Below, piece by piece: positions 20,118-29,345 of a DNA stretch of 51,469 nucleotides. A model generated the notes under the pieces. It searched no databases and was not told the DNA's origin. It saw only the letters and a program-made list of their open reading frames with translations. The stretch lies in assembly GCA_009837725.1 (NCBI GenBank), contig VXSY01000171.1, positions 1 through 51,469 on the forward strand. The letters run 5' to 3'. The number at the start of each line of letters is the position of its first letter. The first letter of the stretch is position 1. Source of the stretch: Gammaproteobacteria bacterium (GTDB lineage Bacteria > Pseudomonadota > Gammaproteobacteria > Pseudomonadales > Azotimanducaceae). Both the position numbers and the translations under genes were made by a program.

Positions 20118-21458
20118 CTACGAAGCCGCTACCGTCATCCCATCCACCAGCAGGGAGCCGACGTGGATGGTGCCGCGGCGGTCCACGTCGTCGCCGGCGG
20201 CGACGATGTTGCGGTACACGTCGGCGAGGTTGGCGGCGATGGTCACTTCGTCCACGGCGTGGGCGGGTTCGCCGTTTTCGATCCAGATGCCGGAGGCGCC
20301 GCGGGAGTAGTCGCCGGTGACGCGGTTGACGCCCTGCCCCATGAGGTGGGTGACCATGAGGCCGGTGCCCACCTCGCGCATCAGGTTGGAGGCCGGTTTG
20401 CGCTCGGTTTGCACTTCGAGGTTGAAGACGCCCCCGGCGTTGCCGGTGGTGACCATGTCGAGGCGCTTTGCCGCGTAGTTGCCAAGCACGTAGCTCGCCA
20501 CCACACCGTTCTCAACGAAGGCCTTGGCCCGCGTTGCGACGCCGTCGCCGTCGAAGGGCGTGCTGGCGATGCCGCGCGGTAGGTGCGGATTCTCCACCAG
20601 CGACATCGAACTCGGCATCACCTGCTTGCCGAGGGAGTCGAGCAGCCACGATGCCTTGCGGTAGAGGGCGCCGCCGCTGATGGCGCCGATGAGGTGGCCG
20701 ATCAGGCTGGAGGCCATCTGCGGATCGAACAGCACCGGATACTGGCCTGTCGCCACCGGTCGCACGCCAAGCCGGGCCACGGCACGCTCCGCCGCTCTGC
20801 GCCCCACCGCCTTGTGGTCGTCCAAGGCATCGGCGACACGCCCCATCGTGTACCAATAGTCGTTCTGCATCCGCGAGCCTTCCTCGGCGATGACGCTCAC
20901 CGAGACGCTGTGGCGCGTGCCCTGCAAGGCTTCGACGAAATCGTGGCTGTTGCCGTAGACCGAGCAACTGCGGTGGCTGGCGACCTCCGCGCCTTCCGAG
21001 TTGGTGATGCGGGCGTCGTGGTCGAATGCGGCCGCCTCCGTTTCGAGTGCGAAGCGCTCCGCTTCCGGCACGTCGAGGGGCCACGGGTGGTACAGATCGA
21101 GTTCCGGCAGCTCTCGCGCCATGAGTTCTGCCTCGGCGAGGCCGTTGCAGGGATCCTCTTCGGTGAACCGAGCAATGTTCAGAGCCGCCCGCACGGTACC
21201 CTGGACGGCGTCCTCGCTGGCATCGGAGGTGGATGCGCTGCCCTTGCGCTGGCCATCGAAAACCGTGATGCCGAAGCCGCGATCGTGGGTGAACTCCACG
21301 GTTTCGAGCTCGCGGTTGCGCACCTTCACGGCGAGCCCGGCGTCATCGGTGACGGACACTTCCGCCGCGGTTGCACCCTGGCGCTTCGCCTCGCCGAGAA
21401 TTCGCCCCACCAGTTCCTTGAGCTCGCCCTCGAGCCCTGCCATGTCGATGGCTTCCAT
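20118..21458 (-). CDS. pmbA: metalloprotease PmbA/TldE
   Basis: 446 residues from ATG 21458, chosen because AAGGAA lies 9 bases upstream. An in-frame extension to 21521 lacks a good site. It is the inactive-looking partner of TldD: the pair forms a heterodimeric zinc metalloprotease that degrades unfolded peptides and processes microcin-type and CcdA-type substrates in E. coli. The N-terminal PmbA pattern is clear (AAEVSVTDDAGLAVKVRN, ETVEFTHDRGFGITVF) and the C-terminal GIWIENGEPAHAVDEVTIA is conserved. It lacks the HExxxH site of TldD, as expected. Directly downstream of tldD on the same strand. Confidence 0.92.
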   Translation of the reverse strand: MEAIDMAGLEGELKELVGRILGEAKRQGATAAEVSVTDDAGLAVKVRNRELETVEFTHDRGFGITVFDGQRKGSASTSDASEDAVQGTVRAALNIARFTEEDPCNGLAEAELMARELPELDLYHPWPLDVPEAERFALETEAAAFDHDARITNSEGAEVASHRSCSVYGNSHDFVEALQGTRHSVSVSVIAEEGSRMQNDYWYTMGRVADALDDHKAVGRRAAERAVARLGVRPVATGQYPVLFDPQMASSLIGHLIGAISGGALYRKASWLLDSLGKQVMPSSMSLVENPHLPRGIASTPFDGDGVATRAKAFVENGVVASYVLGNYAAKRLDMVTTGNAGGVFNLEVQTERKPASNLMREVGTGLMVTHLMGQGVNRVTGDYSRGASGIWIENGEPAHAVDEVTIAANLADVYRNIVAAGDDVDRRGTIHVGSLLVDGMTVAAS

Positions 21459-21504
21459 CGCTGCCGTTCCTTTATCGCGGTGAGAGTTGCCGGCGGGTCG
21501 TGCG

Positions 21505-22947
21505 TCAGGCGGCGGTGCCACCCACCGTCAGTTCGTCGATCTTGAGGGTCGGCTGGCCGACGCCCACCGGGACGCCCTGGCCTTCCTTGCCGCATACGCC
21601 GATGCCGGCGTCGAGTTCGAGGTCGTTGCCCACCATGGACACCCTGTGCATGGCGTCCGGGCCGTTGCCGATCAGGGTGGCGCCACGAATCGGCGCCGTC
21701 ACCTTGCCATTCTCGATCAGGTACGCCTCGGTGGCCGAGAACACGAACTGGCCGTTGGTAATGTCCACCTGGCCGCCGGCGAAGCTCACGGCATAAACGC
21801 CGCGATCGACGCTGGCGAGAATCTCCTCCGGCTCGCTCTCGCCGGCGAGCAGGAAGGTATTGGTCATGCGCGGCATGGGCAGATGGGCATAGGATTGGCG
21901 GCGGGCGTTGCCGGTGCTGGCAACGCCCATCAGGCGGGCGTTCATCTTGTCCTGCATGTAGCCGCGCAGCACGCCGTCTTCGATCAGCACCGTACGCTCG
22001 CCGGGGGTGCCTTCGTCGTCCACGGTGAGGGAGCCGCGCCGGTCTGCCAGCGTCGCATCGTCCACCACCGTGCACAGCGTCGACGCCACGGTCTCACCCA
22101 TGCGCCCGGCATAGGCGGACGTGCCCTTGCGGTTGAAGTCGCCTTCGAGGCCGTGGCCGACGGCTTCGTGCAGCAGCACGCCGGGCCAACCGGGCCCGAG
22201 CACGACGGGCATGGCCCCGGCCGGCGCATCCACCGCATCCAAGTTGACCAGCGCAGCACGCACGGCCTCCCGGGCGTAGCCTTCGGCGGCGTCGGTGTCG
22301 AACAGCCACGCGGCATCGATGCGCCCGCCGCCGCCGCTCACGCCCCGCTCGCGGCGACCATCGCGTTCGGCGATGACCTCGATGGAGAAGCGCGCCATGG
22401 GACGCACATCGGCGCTCAGGGTGCCATCGGTGGCGACGACAAGGTTGATGTCCTGATTGAGCGCCACCGTGACGTGGACTTCCCGAACCGCCGGATCAAG
22501 GCTCCGGGCGAACGAATCGATGCGGGAAAGCAATGCAACCTTGTCCGTCTCGCCAGCGGAAGCAAGCGGGTCCACCGCTCCGTAGCGGGGCGCCGGCGTC
22601 CCGGGCGACACGGGTCCGGCGATGGCGTTGCCGCCGCTGCGCGCAATGCTGCGCGCGGCATCGGTGGCTTCGGCGAGCCGCGGCAGCGCAATGTCGTTCA
22701 CGTACGCGAACCCGGTGCGTTCGCCGCTGACGGCACGCACCCCGACGCCGCGGTCGACGTGATAGGCGCCGTCCTTGACGCGACCGTCTTCGAGCGACCA
22801 GCTCTCGTTTCGGCTGACCTGGAAGAACAGCTCGCCGGTGTCGATCTGCTTTGAGGTGAGCCGCCCAAGCAGACGATCCACGTCGCCATCGCCGATCTCC
22901 CCAGCATCCAGCAATGCCTTGCGGGCACTCTCGATCGGGTTCGTCAC
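21505..22947 (-). CDS. tldD: metalloprotease TldD
   Basis: 480 residues. It carries the zinc-binding HEAVGH motif (about residues 257-262) in [14 protein letters not shown], and the conserved C-terminal NTFLLAGES and [15 protein letters not shown]. It is the catalytic half of the TldD/TldE protease. GTG 22947 is preferred over GTG 22953, because AAGGAG runs directly into 22953 and gives normal spacing only to 22947. It sits between yhdP and pmbA, matching the usual gammaproteobacterial order, with a hairpin repeat between it and yhdP. Confidence 0.93.
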   Translation of the reverse strand: MTNPIESARKALLDAGEIGDGDVDRLLGRLTSKQIDTGELFFQVSRNESWSLEDGRVKDGAYHVDRGVGVRAVSGERTGFAYVNDIALPRLAEATDAARSIARSGGNAIAGPVSPGTPAPRYGAVDPLASAGETDKVALLSRIDSFARSLDPAVREVHVTVALNQDINLVVATDGTLSADVRPMARFSIEVIAERDGRRERGVSGGGGRIDAAWLFDTDAAEGYAREAVRAALVNLDAVDAPAGAMPVVLGPGWPGVLLHEAVGHGLEGDFNRKGTSAYAGRMGETVASTLCTVVDDATLADRRGSLTVDDEGTPGERTVLIEDGVLRGYMQDKMNARLMGVASTGNARRQSYAHLPMPRMTNTFLLAGESEPEEILASVDRGVYAVSFAGGQVDITNGQFVFSATEAYLIENGKVTAPIRGATLIGNGPDAMHRVSMVGNDLELDAGIGVCGKEGQGVPVGVGQPTLKIDELTVGGTAA

Positions 22948-23022
22948 GTTCACTCCTTGGGCCGTTCGAGCCCGGAATTATCCATGAATGCCCCCTTTGC
23001 GGACGACGATCCACTCATGTGC

Positions 23023-23070
23023 TAGCAGTTCGCGCCAGCGAACTGCCGACGCGCCCGCAAGGGCGTGCTA
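23023..23070 (-). repeat. hairpin repeat family 4, copy 1 (yhdP-tldD junction)
   Basis: GCAGTTCGC (23025-23033), loop GCCA, GCGAACTGC (23038-23046), then a second small hairpin around GCGCCC and GGGCGT. The yhdP stop codon lies inside it. Related copies begin at 28150 and 31421. Confidence 0.65.
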
Positions 23071-26000
23071 GCGGGCTGAGGTTTCCATTAAAGCATCGAC
23101 GGGTGCAGACATCGGTTCCTCAGTGGCTTCGGGCGCGGCGGTGCCTTCGATGTCCTCGGCGAATATGGAGACGAAATCCACTTCCGGCTCGTCGTAGGTG
23201 CCGCCGATGCGGTACTTGCCGCTGGTGAGTCGGCTGAGCGGCTCGCGCAGAAGCTGGCCGCCAACCAGCACGCCCACCGCACCGGCAGGGTTCGCGAGGG
23301 CGATGAAGGCTGCATACCAAGGCAGGCTTTGGTGCAAGGGGAGCGTGACGATCATCTCGTTGTCGAGCTCGCCGGTGTCGAGATCGACCGTGCCGTTGAT
23401 GCGAAAGCTCGAACCCGTGCCGGCGATGCTCGCTGGCTCCTCGAAGCGGGCAAGCCCGTCGTCGAGGGCGAGCTGCATGCGCACCTCGTCGAAGCCGATG
23501 CCCTCGCCGAAGACGTCCGAGAAGTCGAGGTTGAGGCGCTTGGCAATGGTCCAGAAGTTGACCAGGCTCATGATGCGCGTGGCACCGGAACCGGTATCGA
23601 CATCCACGAAGCGGCCGCTGTCGAGATCGAGCCTGGCGTCTCCGGAAAGGTGGGCGAGATTGAACATGAGCGGCGAGCCGGGCCACGACAGCCGCCCCTG
23701 CATGGCGAACGACTCGCTCTCAACGCTCGGCGCGAAGTCCCACTGCGGCAGCACCTCGGCGACATTGCCGGCGCCAACGACCCCGACGAACTCCGTCGTG
23801 TTGCTCGCCCGCGACCAATGCAGCGGCTCCGTCACTTCCACCTCGAGGCCCCGCACCTCGGCCGAGAGGTCCACCAGCGAAACACCCTCGGCGCTGCTGC
23901 GCAGGTTGAAGCGCCAACTGCCGTAGTCGTCCTCTCCCACGTGGACGCTTTGGATGTTGACATCGGCATCTGGCAGGTCGTCCATGACGGCCACCGTGAG
24001 CGGGTCGGATTCGTCCTCCTCTTCGCCGGCCGGCAGACGAATCGATGCCAGGTTCACTTGCCAGGGGGCATTGCCGGTGCGAGCAAAGGTCCCCTCTGCC
24101 TCATCCGACCGCAGCGTGAACGTCGACTCGCTGCCGATGGTTTGGCCGGAAACCACCACGTCGTCGAGCGCGAACTGGCCGAGGTCCAGCCGCGCAAGAC
24201 GCAGTTCCCTCGCCTCCCAGTCCGGCAGCGCGGCAATCGCCTCCGCCGCGAAGGGCACGGCCCCCAGTGAGCCTTGAAGGATGACGCGGTCGGCGGTGGC
24301 GTCCACGATGGGTGCCGGGGCGCCTATGCCCAGCGCGCCACGCAGCAGTCCGTCGTCGACGACATGCAGCCAGCCAGAGAGGGCAAGATCGTCGCCGCCG
24401 GCCGTGGCCGTGGATGCTGCCTCACCGGCCGCTTCGCTCGCCGCGGGGTCATTCGCATAGCGCAAGTTGACGGCGCGGTAGCCGTCGAGGAGTTGTGCAG
24501 TCAAATGCAGTTCCCGCGCCGTCTCCGCTGACTTGCCAAGCGGCGCGGGCAAGTCCAGCGCAACGCCCTTAAGGTCGCTCCGCACCGTCAGTTCGGGTGC
24601 CCTGCCAGCCTCGGGGAAGGCGGTGAACGTGGCATCGAAGCCGAACTCGCCCACCACGACCGGCGGCGGCTCGACTTCGAGCAGTGCCGCCGCATCTCGA
24701 ACGGTGGCTGCGCCCCGCACGTCGAAGCGGATGGCGTGGTCGCCCCCATCGCCTTCGGTCTCGCTGGCGACGACCATCGTCACCGGCTTGCCGAACAGCT
24801 CTCCCGCAAGGCCGTCGGCGCGGGCAACATCGGGCAGACGCAGCGAGACATGCCCCACCATGTCATCGAAGGCAAGGCCAAGGCTGCCAAGGTTGACGTC
24901 CGTGCCCATGAGGTCCAGCTCGATGTCCAAGGCTTGTTCGATCGGCGAGGAACCTGGCACTGGCTCACCGAGCGGTATGGCGAGCGAGGCCATTACGGCG
25001 ACGTTGCCGGTCGCGCTCCACTCGTCGTGCAGGAAGTCAGGGCGGTGCCGCTCCGGCATGGCGCGCAGGAACGCGAGCAGTTCGTCGGCGTCGTGCTCGG
25101 CGGCGAAACGAACCCGGACGAGGTCGCCCGACGCAGGCACGCGTACATCCGCCGACTTCAGCCGCGCACCGAACACCGTCGCATCGCCCTGCACCACGAC
25201 GCCGCCCGGCGTGATGGTGACGCGTCCATCGAAGTCTCGCGCTTCGGGCCATTCCGGGTCATACGCGACGGTCGCGTCCTGCACGCCCGCCCGTAGTTCA
25301 AACCGACGCGAGAGCAAGCCGTGAACCGGTCGGGCACGGCTGTGCCACAGCAACCGGCCATTGTGCAGCACGCCGCCACCGACGGCGCTCCGCAGCCAGC
25401 TGCGTGTCGCCGCTGGCAGCTTGCGAGGGATGTAGGAGAAGGCCGATGCCACATCGGCGCGATCGATGACTCCTTCAATCAGCACCCGCGTCTCGCCCTC
25501 GCTGCCATCGTGGGCAAGGGCAAAGCCACCCCGGGCCTGCACATCGGCGGTGGCGGCTTCGATGCCCGATCCGCGCAAATGCAGATGGCCGCCTCTCACC
25601 CAAAAGGTGAGTTCGCCCACCGCGCGCTGCAGGCGCCAGGAGCCCGCAAAATGGTCCGTGAAGCCGATTTCGAGGCCGTCGTGCGCTCGCACCGCGACAC
25701 GCGCCACGCCCTTTTCCACGACGCCGACTAGGCGGCCGTCCGCGCCAGCCACCGCTGGTGCACCACGGTAGCCCGCCAAATGCACGTCCTCCGCCTGCGC
25801 CATCCAGGCGACGTTGCCGTCGGCGCTCAAGCGAGCTCGCACCGCGCGCAGGCGCCCCGTGGGTGCGGGTCCCCGCAGCCATGCCGCAGCAGCGTGCGGG
25901 CCGAGGACCAGTGCACCCATGCGCGCCAACTCGGCAAGGTTCAGTTCCGGGCTCCAGATGTCGATTCCGTCTCCATCGATGGCAAAGCCACCGCCAAGCC

Positions 26001-26862
26001 CAATCGACTCGTTGCCGACAGTCATGCGCAGCTGATCGATGCGGCCCCGCCGGTGCTCGCCTTCGCCTCCGGCAACGCTCCACGCCGACAGTTGCGCGGT
26101 TAGGTCCACGGCCCCACCGGGGGTTTGCGCGTCGTTCACATCGAGGCGAAAGCGCGCCTGCCCCGAGCCCTCGTCCCGGCGCCAGGTGCCGATGGCGTTG
26201 ATCTCGGCGCCACCCGCCAGCGGCAGTGCCTTGGTGGCCAAGCGGGAGGCGATCAGGCGTCCGTGGCCATCACCGCCGCTCCTCACCTCCCCCTCCAGCA
26301 GCAGGCCGCAACTGTCGCAGGCACCCGGCGGGGTCAGGGTCAACGACAGCAGGTGGCGGTTGTTGTAGTTGCTGCCGAGCCAGGCGAGCCGCCCGAGTTC
26401 CTGCACCTCCTGTGCCTCGAACATGCGCAGGCGCAACGTCACCTTGACCGCGTCGCTGTACGCCGCAAGGGTGGCAAAGTCGAAGTCCAGCGGCTGCGTC
26501 ACTCCCCGCAAGCGCCAGCCCTGCCCGTGCCGTTCGAAATCGATGGTGCCGTCCGCCACCGCAAGGTGACGCGCAACGACGCGGTTTCGCCAAAGGCTCT
26601 CCAGGATATCTAGCTCGAAGCGCACGTCGTGGAGTTCGCCTGACGCAAGGCGAAGGTGGCGCACCGCAAAGCCCGGGTTGATGCCGTGCCATCGCCCTTC
26701 GATGCCGTGCACCTCGGCACCGACGTCTTCGAGCCAGGCGTTGAGTTCCGGCTCGAAGGCCGGCAGCAAGGACACGGCGGCGCGGCCTGCAAGCTGCGTC
26801 AGCGCCAACAACACGGCCACCGCCGTAGCCGTGGCGACAATGGGCGCCAGCGTCCACTTCAT
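23068..26862 (-). CDS. yhdP: YhdP family AsmA-like envelope protein
   Basis: 1264 residues from ATG 26862. The frame continues upstream to TTG 26925, but that would overlap rng more. One N-terminal membrane helix (LAPIVATATAVAVLLALTQL) is followed by a very long periplasmic part rich in beta strands, with repeated LxxGxxxxxxG-type segments. Size and pattern match E. coli YhdP (1266 residues). Such bridge-like proteins are thought to carry phospholipids from inner to outer membrane. The conserved C-terminus includes GDARLDLDSGRFVDVDTGSG, TRIMSLVNFWTIAKRL and the IPL-like TLPLHQSLPWYA region. Its ATG overlaps the rng stop, so translation is coupled. Confidence 0.88.
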   Translation of the reverse strand: MKWTLAPIVATATAVAVLLALTQLAGRAAVSLLPAFEPELNAWLEDVGAEVHGIEGRWHGINPGFAVRHLRLASGELHDVRFELDILESLWRNRVVARHLAVADGTIDFERHGQGWRLRGVTQPLDFDFATLAAYSDAVKVTLRLRMFEAQEVQELGRLAWLGSNYNNRHLLSLTLTPPGACDSCGLLLEGEVRSGGDGHGRLIASRLATKALPLAGGAEINAIGTWRRDEGSGQARFRLDVNDAQTPGGAVDLTAQLSAWSVAGGEGEHRRGRIDQLRMTVGNESIGLGGGFAIDGDGIDIWSPELNLAELARMGALVLGPHAAAAWLRGPAPTGRLRAVRARLSADGNVAWMAQAEDVHLAGYRGAPAVAGADGRLVGVVEKGVARVAVRAHDGLEIGFTDHFAGSWRLQRAVGELTFWVRGGHLHLRGSGIEAATADVQARGGFALAHDGSEGETRVLIEGVIDRADVASAFSYIPRKLPAATRSWLRSAVGGGVLHNGRLLWHSRARPVHGLLSRRFELRAGVQDATVAYDPEWPEARDFDGRVTITPGGVVVQGDATVFGARLKSADVRVPASGDLVRVRFAAEHDADELLAFLRAMPERHRPDFLHDEWSATGNVAVMASLAIPLGEPVPGSSPIEQALDIELDLMGTDVNLGSLGLAFDDMVGHVSLRLPDVARADGLAGELFGKPVTMVVASETEGDGGDHAIRFDVRGAATVRDAAALLEVEPPPVVVGEFGFDATFTAFPEAGRAPELTVRSDLKGVALDLPAPLGKSAETARELHLTAQLLDGYRAVNLRYANDPAASEAAGEAASTATAGGDDLALSGWLHVVDDGLLRGALGIGAPAPIVDATADRVILQGSLGAVPFAAEAIAALPDWEARELRLARLDLGQFALDDVVVSGQTIGSESTFTLRSDEAEGTFARTGNAPWQVNLASIRLPAGEEEDESDPLTVAVMDDLPDADVNIQSVHVGEDDYGSWRFNLRSSAEGVSLVDLSAEVRGLEVEVTEPLHWSRASNTTEFVGVVGAGNVAEVLPQWDFAPSVESESFAMQGRLSWPGSPLMFNLAHLSGDARLDLDSGRFVDVDTGSGATRIMSLVNFWTIAKRLNLDFSDVFGEGIGFDEVRMQLALDDGLARFEEPASIAGTGSSFRINGTVDLDTGELDNEMIVTLPLHQSLPWYAAFIALANPAGAVGVLVGGQLLREPLSRLTSGKYRIGGTYDEPEVDFVSIFAEDIEGTAAPEATEEPMSAPVDALMETSAR

Positions 26863-28124
26863 GGTGCCGCCCCGCCGACGGCGGCGTCGGTGCGCCTTCG
26901 GCCCTTGCCGTGACAGACCGGACAACGCCGTTCAAGCTGCTCGGCAAGGCTGGGCCCCCGGCGGCGGCGACTAAGCTCGACCAATCCCAAGGGCGACATG
27001 CCCGAGACGCGAGTCGCGGCAGGGTCGTCTGCCAAGCCCGCGCGCAATGCGTCCAGCACCTCTCGCCGGTGCCTGCGGCTCGGCATCTCGACGAAGTCGA
27101 TGACGACGATGCCGCCGACGTTGCGCCGGCGCAGCTCGCGCGACAAGGCCTCGGCCGCCTCGCGATTGACGCGCGCCACATCGTCATCGCCGGCCACGGC
27201 AAAGGCGCCGGAGTTGACGTCCACCGTGGTCATCGCCTCGGTGGCTTCGATGACGATATGACCGCCGCAGGGCAGCGCCACACGGGGTTCGAGCGCCGCG
27301 TCGATGGCGCGCTCCACGGCGGCGGCCTCGAACAGCGGCCGCGGACCCTCATGCAGGGAAAGGCGGGAGGCGAGTTCCGGGGCGTGTTGACGCATGTAAC
27401 GTTGGATTTGCCCAAACGTGCTTGGTTCGTTCACCGTCACTGCACCTTCGTTCGGCGCCAGATCGCGCACCGCCCGCAGCGGCAGGGGCAGATCTTGATG
27501 CAGCACCTCGCCGACGCGGACACGCCCTCGCGCCTCCTCCACGTCAGCCCAGAGCGACAGCAGATGCCCGAGTTCCGCCTCGATGGCGTCCCCTCGTGCG
27601 CCCAGGGCGGCACTGCGGATGATGCAGCCGTGGGGCGTGCCGAGAGACTCGCGTGCCCTTTGCGTCAAGGCCCTGAGGCGTCGCTGCTCGTCGGCGTCCC
27701 CGATGCGCTGCGAAATTGCCAGCCGGTCCTGACCCGGAAGAAGCGCCAAGCACCGCCCTGGCAGGGTCGGCCGCATGGACAGACGCGCGCCCTTGTCCCG
27801 CACGGGGTCGCGGATGACCTGCACCAGCACGTACTCGCCGACGTGCAGCGCATCGGCAATAGCGCGGCCCGCCATTGGCGTCTCGCGCGCGTGCAGCATG
27901 CCGGGCCGTTCGAGCCCGAGTTCCACAAACGCAGCCTTGAGGCCTGGAACCACCCGCCGCACGCGGCCGCGGCGAATGCTGCCGACGAGGCTCGCCGCGT
28001 CGGCTCGCTCGATCTGCACCTCGACGACCGCTTCGCCCAGCCCGTCTCGACCATCGGGGGCTCCATGCAGGAGCGCGACCCGCGCGTCACACCCGCGGTC
28101 CTCGATCAAGAGCCGTCCGGTCAC
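26859..28124 (-). CDS. rng: ribonuclease G, C-terminally short
   Basis: 421 residues from GTG 28124, chosen because VTGRLLIED aligns with the usual RNase G start. It matures 16S rRNA 5' ends and turns over some mRNAs. An S1 RNA-binding domain lies at about 35-130 (GLKAAFVELGLERPGMLHA). The DNase-I-like catalytic part carries the magnesium aspartates in TTVDVNSG and VVIDFVEM. The zinc-link cysteines are CPVC. E. coli RNase G (489 residues) continues about 65 residues past this cysteine motif, but here the protein ends about 15 residues after it. The ORF cannot continue without running into yhdP. Confidence 0.9.
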   Translation of the reverse strand: MTGRLLIEDRGCDARVALLHGAPDGRDGLGEAVVEVQIERADAASLVGSIRRGRVRRVVPGLKAAFVELGLERPGMLHARETPMAGRAIADALHVGEYVLVQVIRDPVRDKGARLSMRPTLPGRCLALLPGQDRLAISQRIGDADEQRRLRALTQRARESLGTPHGCIIRSAALGARGDAIEAELGHLLSLWADVEEARGRVRVGEVLHQDLPLPLRAVRDLAPNEGAVTVNEPSTFGQIQRYMRQHAPELASRLSLHEGPRPLFEAAAVERAIDAALEPRVALPCGGHIVIEATEAMTTVDVNSGAFAVAGDDDVARVNREAAEALSRELRRRNVGGIVVIDFVEMPSRRHRREVLDALRAGLADDPAATRVSGMSPLGLVELSRRRRGPSLAEQLERRCPVCHGKGRRRTDAAVGGAAP

Positions 28125-28149
28125 TCGTCGCGGCCCTGCAACTGACGAG

Positions 28150-28180
28150 CGCGTCGGCAGTTGCTTCGCAACTGCTTGCC
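28150..28180 (+). repeat. hairpin repeat family 4, copy 2 (rng-maf junction)
   Basis: GCAGTTGC (28157-28164), loop TTC, GCAACTGC (28168-28175), preceded by GCGCGTCG. The 74-bp gap between rng and maf is largely this element. Confidence 0.6.
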
Positions 28181-28197
28181 CGCGGGTTCGCGTGCGC

Positions 28198-28854
28198 TCA
28201 CGACTCCAGCTTCGAGCCCGCGCCGTTTCTGCGGCGCTGCCTCCTGGGGCCGCGAAAACGCCAGGTTTCCACGCCGATCTCTGTGAGCAGGCGTTCGAGT
28301 TCGTCGAGCGGCAGTCCGATGACGGCGCTCGGGCTGCCTTCGATGGCGCGCACGAAGATTGCGCCCAGTCCTTGCAGGCCGTAGCCACCGGCCTTGTCGC
28401 GCGGCTCGCCGGTAGCCCAGTAGGCTGCCATCTCGGGTTCGGGCACGTCGCGCAATGTCACGCCAGCTTCCGCCAAAGCTGTTCGGGAACGTCCCCCGGC
28501 AACCACCGCGACGCCGGTGAGCACCCGATGGCGCCGGCCGGCGAGGGTGCGGAACATTGCGAGGAAGTTGTCCCGATCGGTCGGCTTGCCAAAGACATCG
28601 CCACTCGGCGACACGACGACGGTGTCGGCGCCCACCACCACGACCCGACGATCGTCCTGGCCGGAGCACGCAGCCTTGCCGGCCACCGCACGGGCCTTGC
28701 CGAGCGCGAGCCGCAGCACGAGATCGCAGGGGGTCTCCCCGGGATGCGGCGTTTCGTCAATGTCCGCCGGCGAGATGCGAAAGTCGAATCCCGCCTGCCG
28801 CATCAGGTCTCGCCGGCGGGCCGAGGCGGAGGCAAGCACAATGCGCGTCTTCAT
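28198..28854 (-). CDS. maf: Maf family nucleoside triphosphate pyrophosphatase
   Basis: 218 residues from ATG 28854. It hydrolyses non-canonical or modified NTPs to monophosphates (house-cleaning). Motifs: IVLASASARRRDLMRQAGF at the N-terminus, ADIDE, GADTVV (the catalytic region), GKP, HRVLTGVAV and AGGYGLQGLGAIFV. This is E. coli YhdE-like, in the canonical place after mreD. Its ATG overlaps the mreD stop as ATGA. The final residues (about GPRRQRRRNGAGSKLES) extend beyond the usual family end and are encoded largely by a family 1 hairpin repeat at 28219-28245. Confidence 0.92.
   Translation of the reverse strand: MKTRIVLASASARRRDLMRQAGFDFRISPADIDETPHPGETPCDLVLRLALGKARAVAGKAACSGQDDRRVVVVGADTVVVSPSGDVFGKPTDRDNFLAMFRTLAGRRHRVLTGVAVVAGGRSRTALAEAGVTLRDVPEPEMAAYWATGEPRDKAGGYGLQGLGAIFVRAIEGSPSAVIGLPLDELERLLTEIGVETWRFRGPRRQRRRNGAGSKLES
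28219..28245 (-). repeat. hairpin repeat family 1, copy 3 (inside the maf 3' end)
   Basis: GCGCCG (28220-28225) and CGGCGC (28232-28237) form the stem, followed by TGCCTCCT. The element is in the coding region and supplies most of the Arg-rich C-terminal tail of Maf. Confidence 0.75.
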
Positions 28855-29345
28855 CGCACAGGGAACCGTCGTCGCAAGGCCGCAAGCGCCAGCGCCAAGA
28901 GCGGGAACAGCAGCGCGGTGACGCCAGGCGCGGCGAGGAACCAGAACGACGGCGTGGTGCCGAGCGCAAGCACCCGCGCCACCTCGCGCACGAGGGCCGC
29001 CAAGAGCAGGACCCCCAAGGCGACCCCGGCCCGCTGCAGCGCCGAGTAGAGACGAATGCGCTCGTGCAGGACCTGGCCGCTGAAAACGGCCCCTGCCATG
29101 CAGGCGCCGTTGAGGCCCAGCGGGTCGCCAACGAGGACATCGACCACGAAGCCAAGCAGCCACGCCTCGACCAGTCCCGTCCGTTCGGAGGCGGCAAAGC
29201 TCCAATAGAACAGCACGGCGATGATCCAGTCGGGGCGGAGGTGGCCGATCCAGTCCGGAACCGAGGCGGGAAGATGCACCACGCTCGCCAGCATGGCGGC
29301 AAGCAACGTCGCGAAGATCAGCCAGCCCCCGCGGCGAGGGTTCAT
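28851..29345 (-). CDS. mreD: rod shape-determining protein MreD
   Basis: 164 residues with about 5-6 membrane helices. The N-terminus reads MNPRRGGWLIFATLLAAML. The segment LRPDWIIAVLFYWSF and the GFVVDVLVGDPLGLNG loop are characteristic of MreD. It is the inner-membrane component of the elongasome, acting with MreB, MreC, RodA and PBP2. It overlaps mreC upstream and maf downstream by four bases each, a tightly coupled operon. Confidence 0.92.
   Translation of the reverse strand: MNPRRGGWLIFATLLAAMLASVVHLPASVPDWIGHLRPDWIIAVLFYWSFAASERTGLVEAWLLGFVVDVLVGDPLGLNGACMAGAVFSGQVLHERIRLYSALQRAGVALGVLLLAALVREVARVLALGTTPSFWFLAAPGVTALLFPLLALALAALRRRFPVR

Noticed and set aside
19770-20582. Plus-strand open frame across the composite repeat and antisense to pmbA
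   Set aside because: The first part is repeat DNA and the second reads the complement of conserved PmbA codons.
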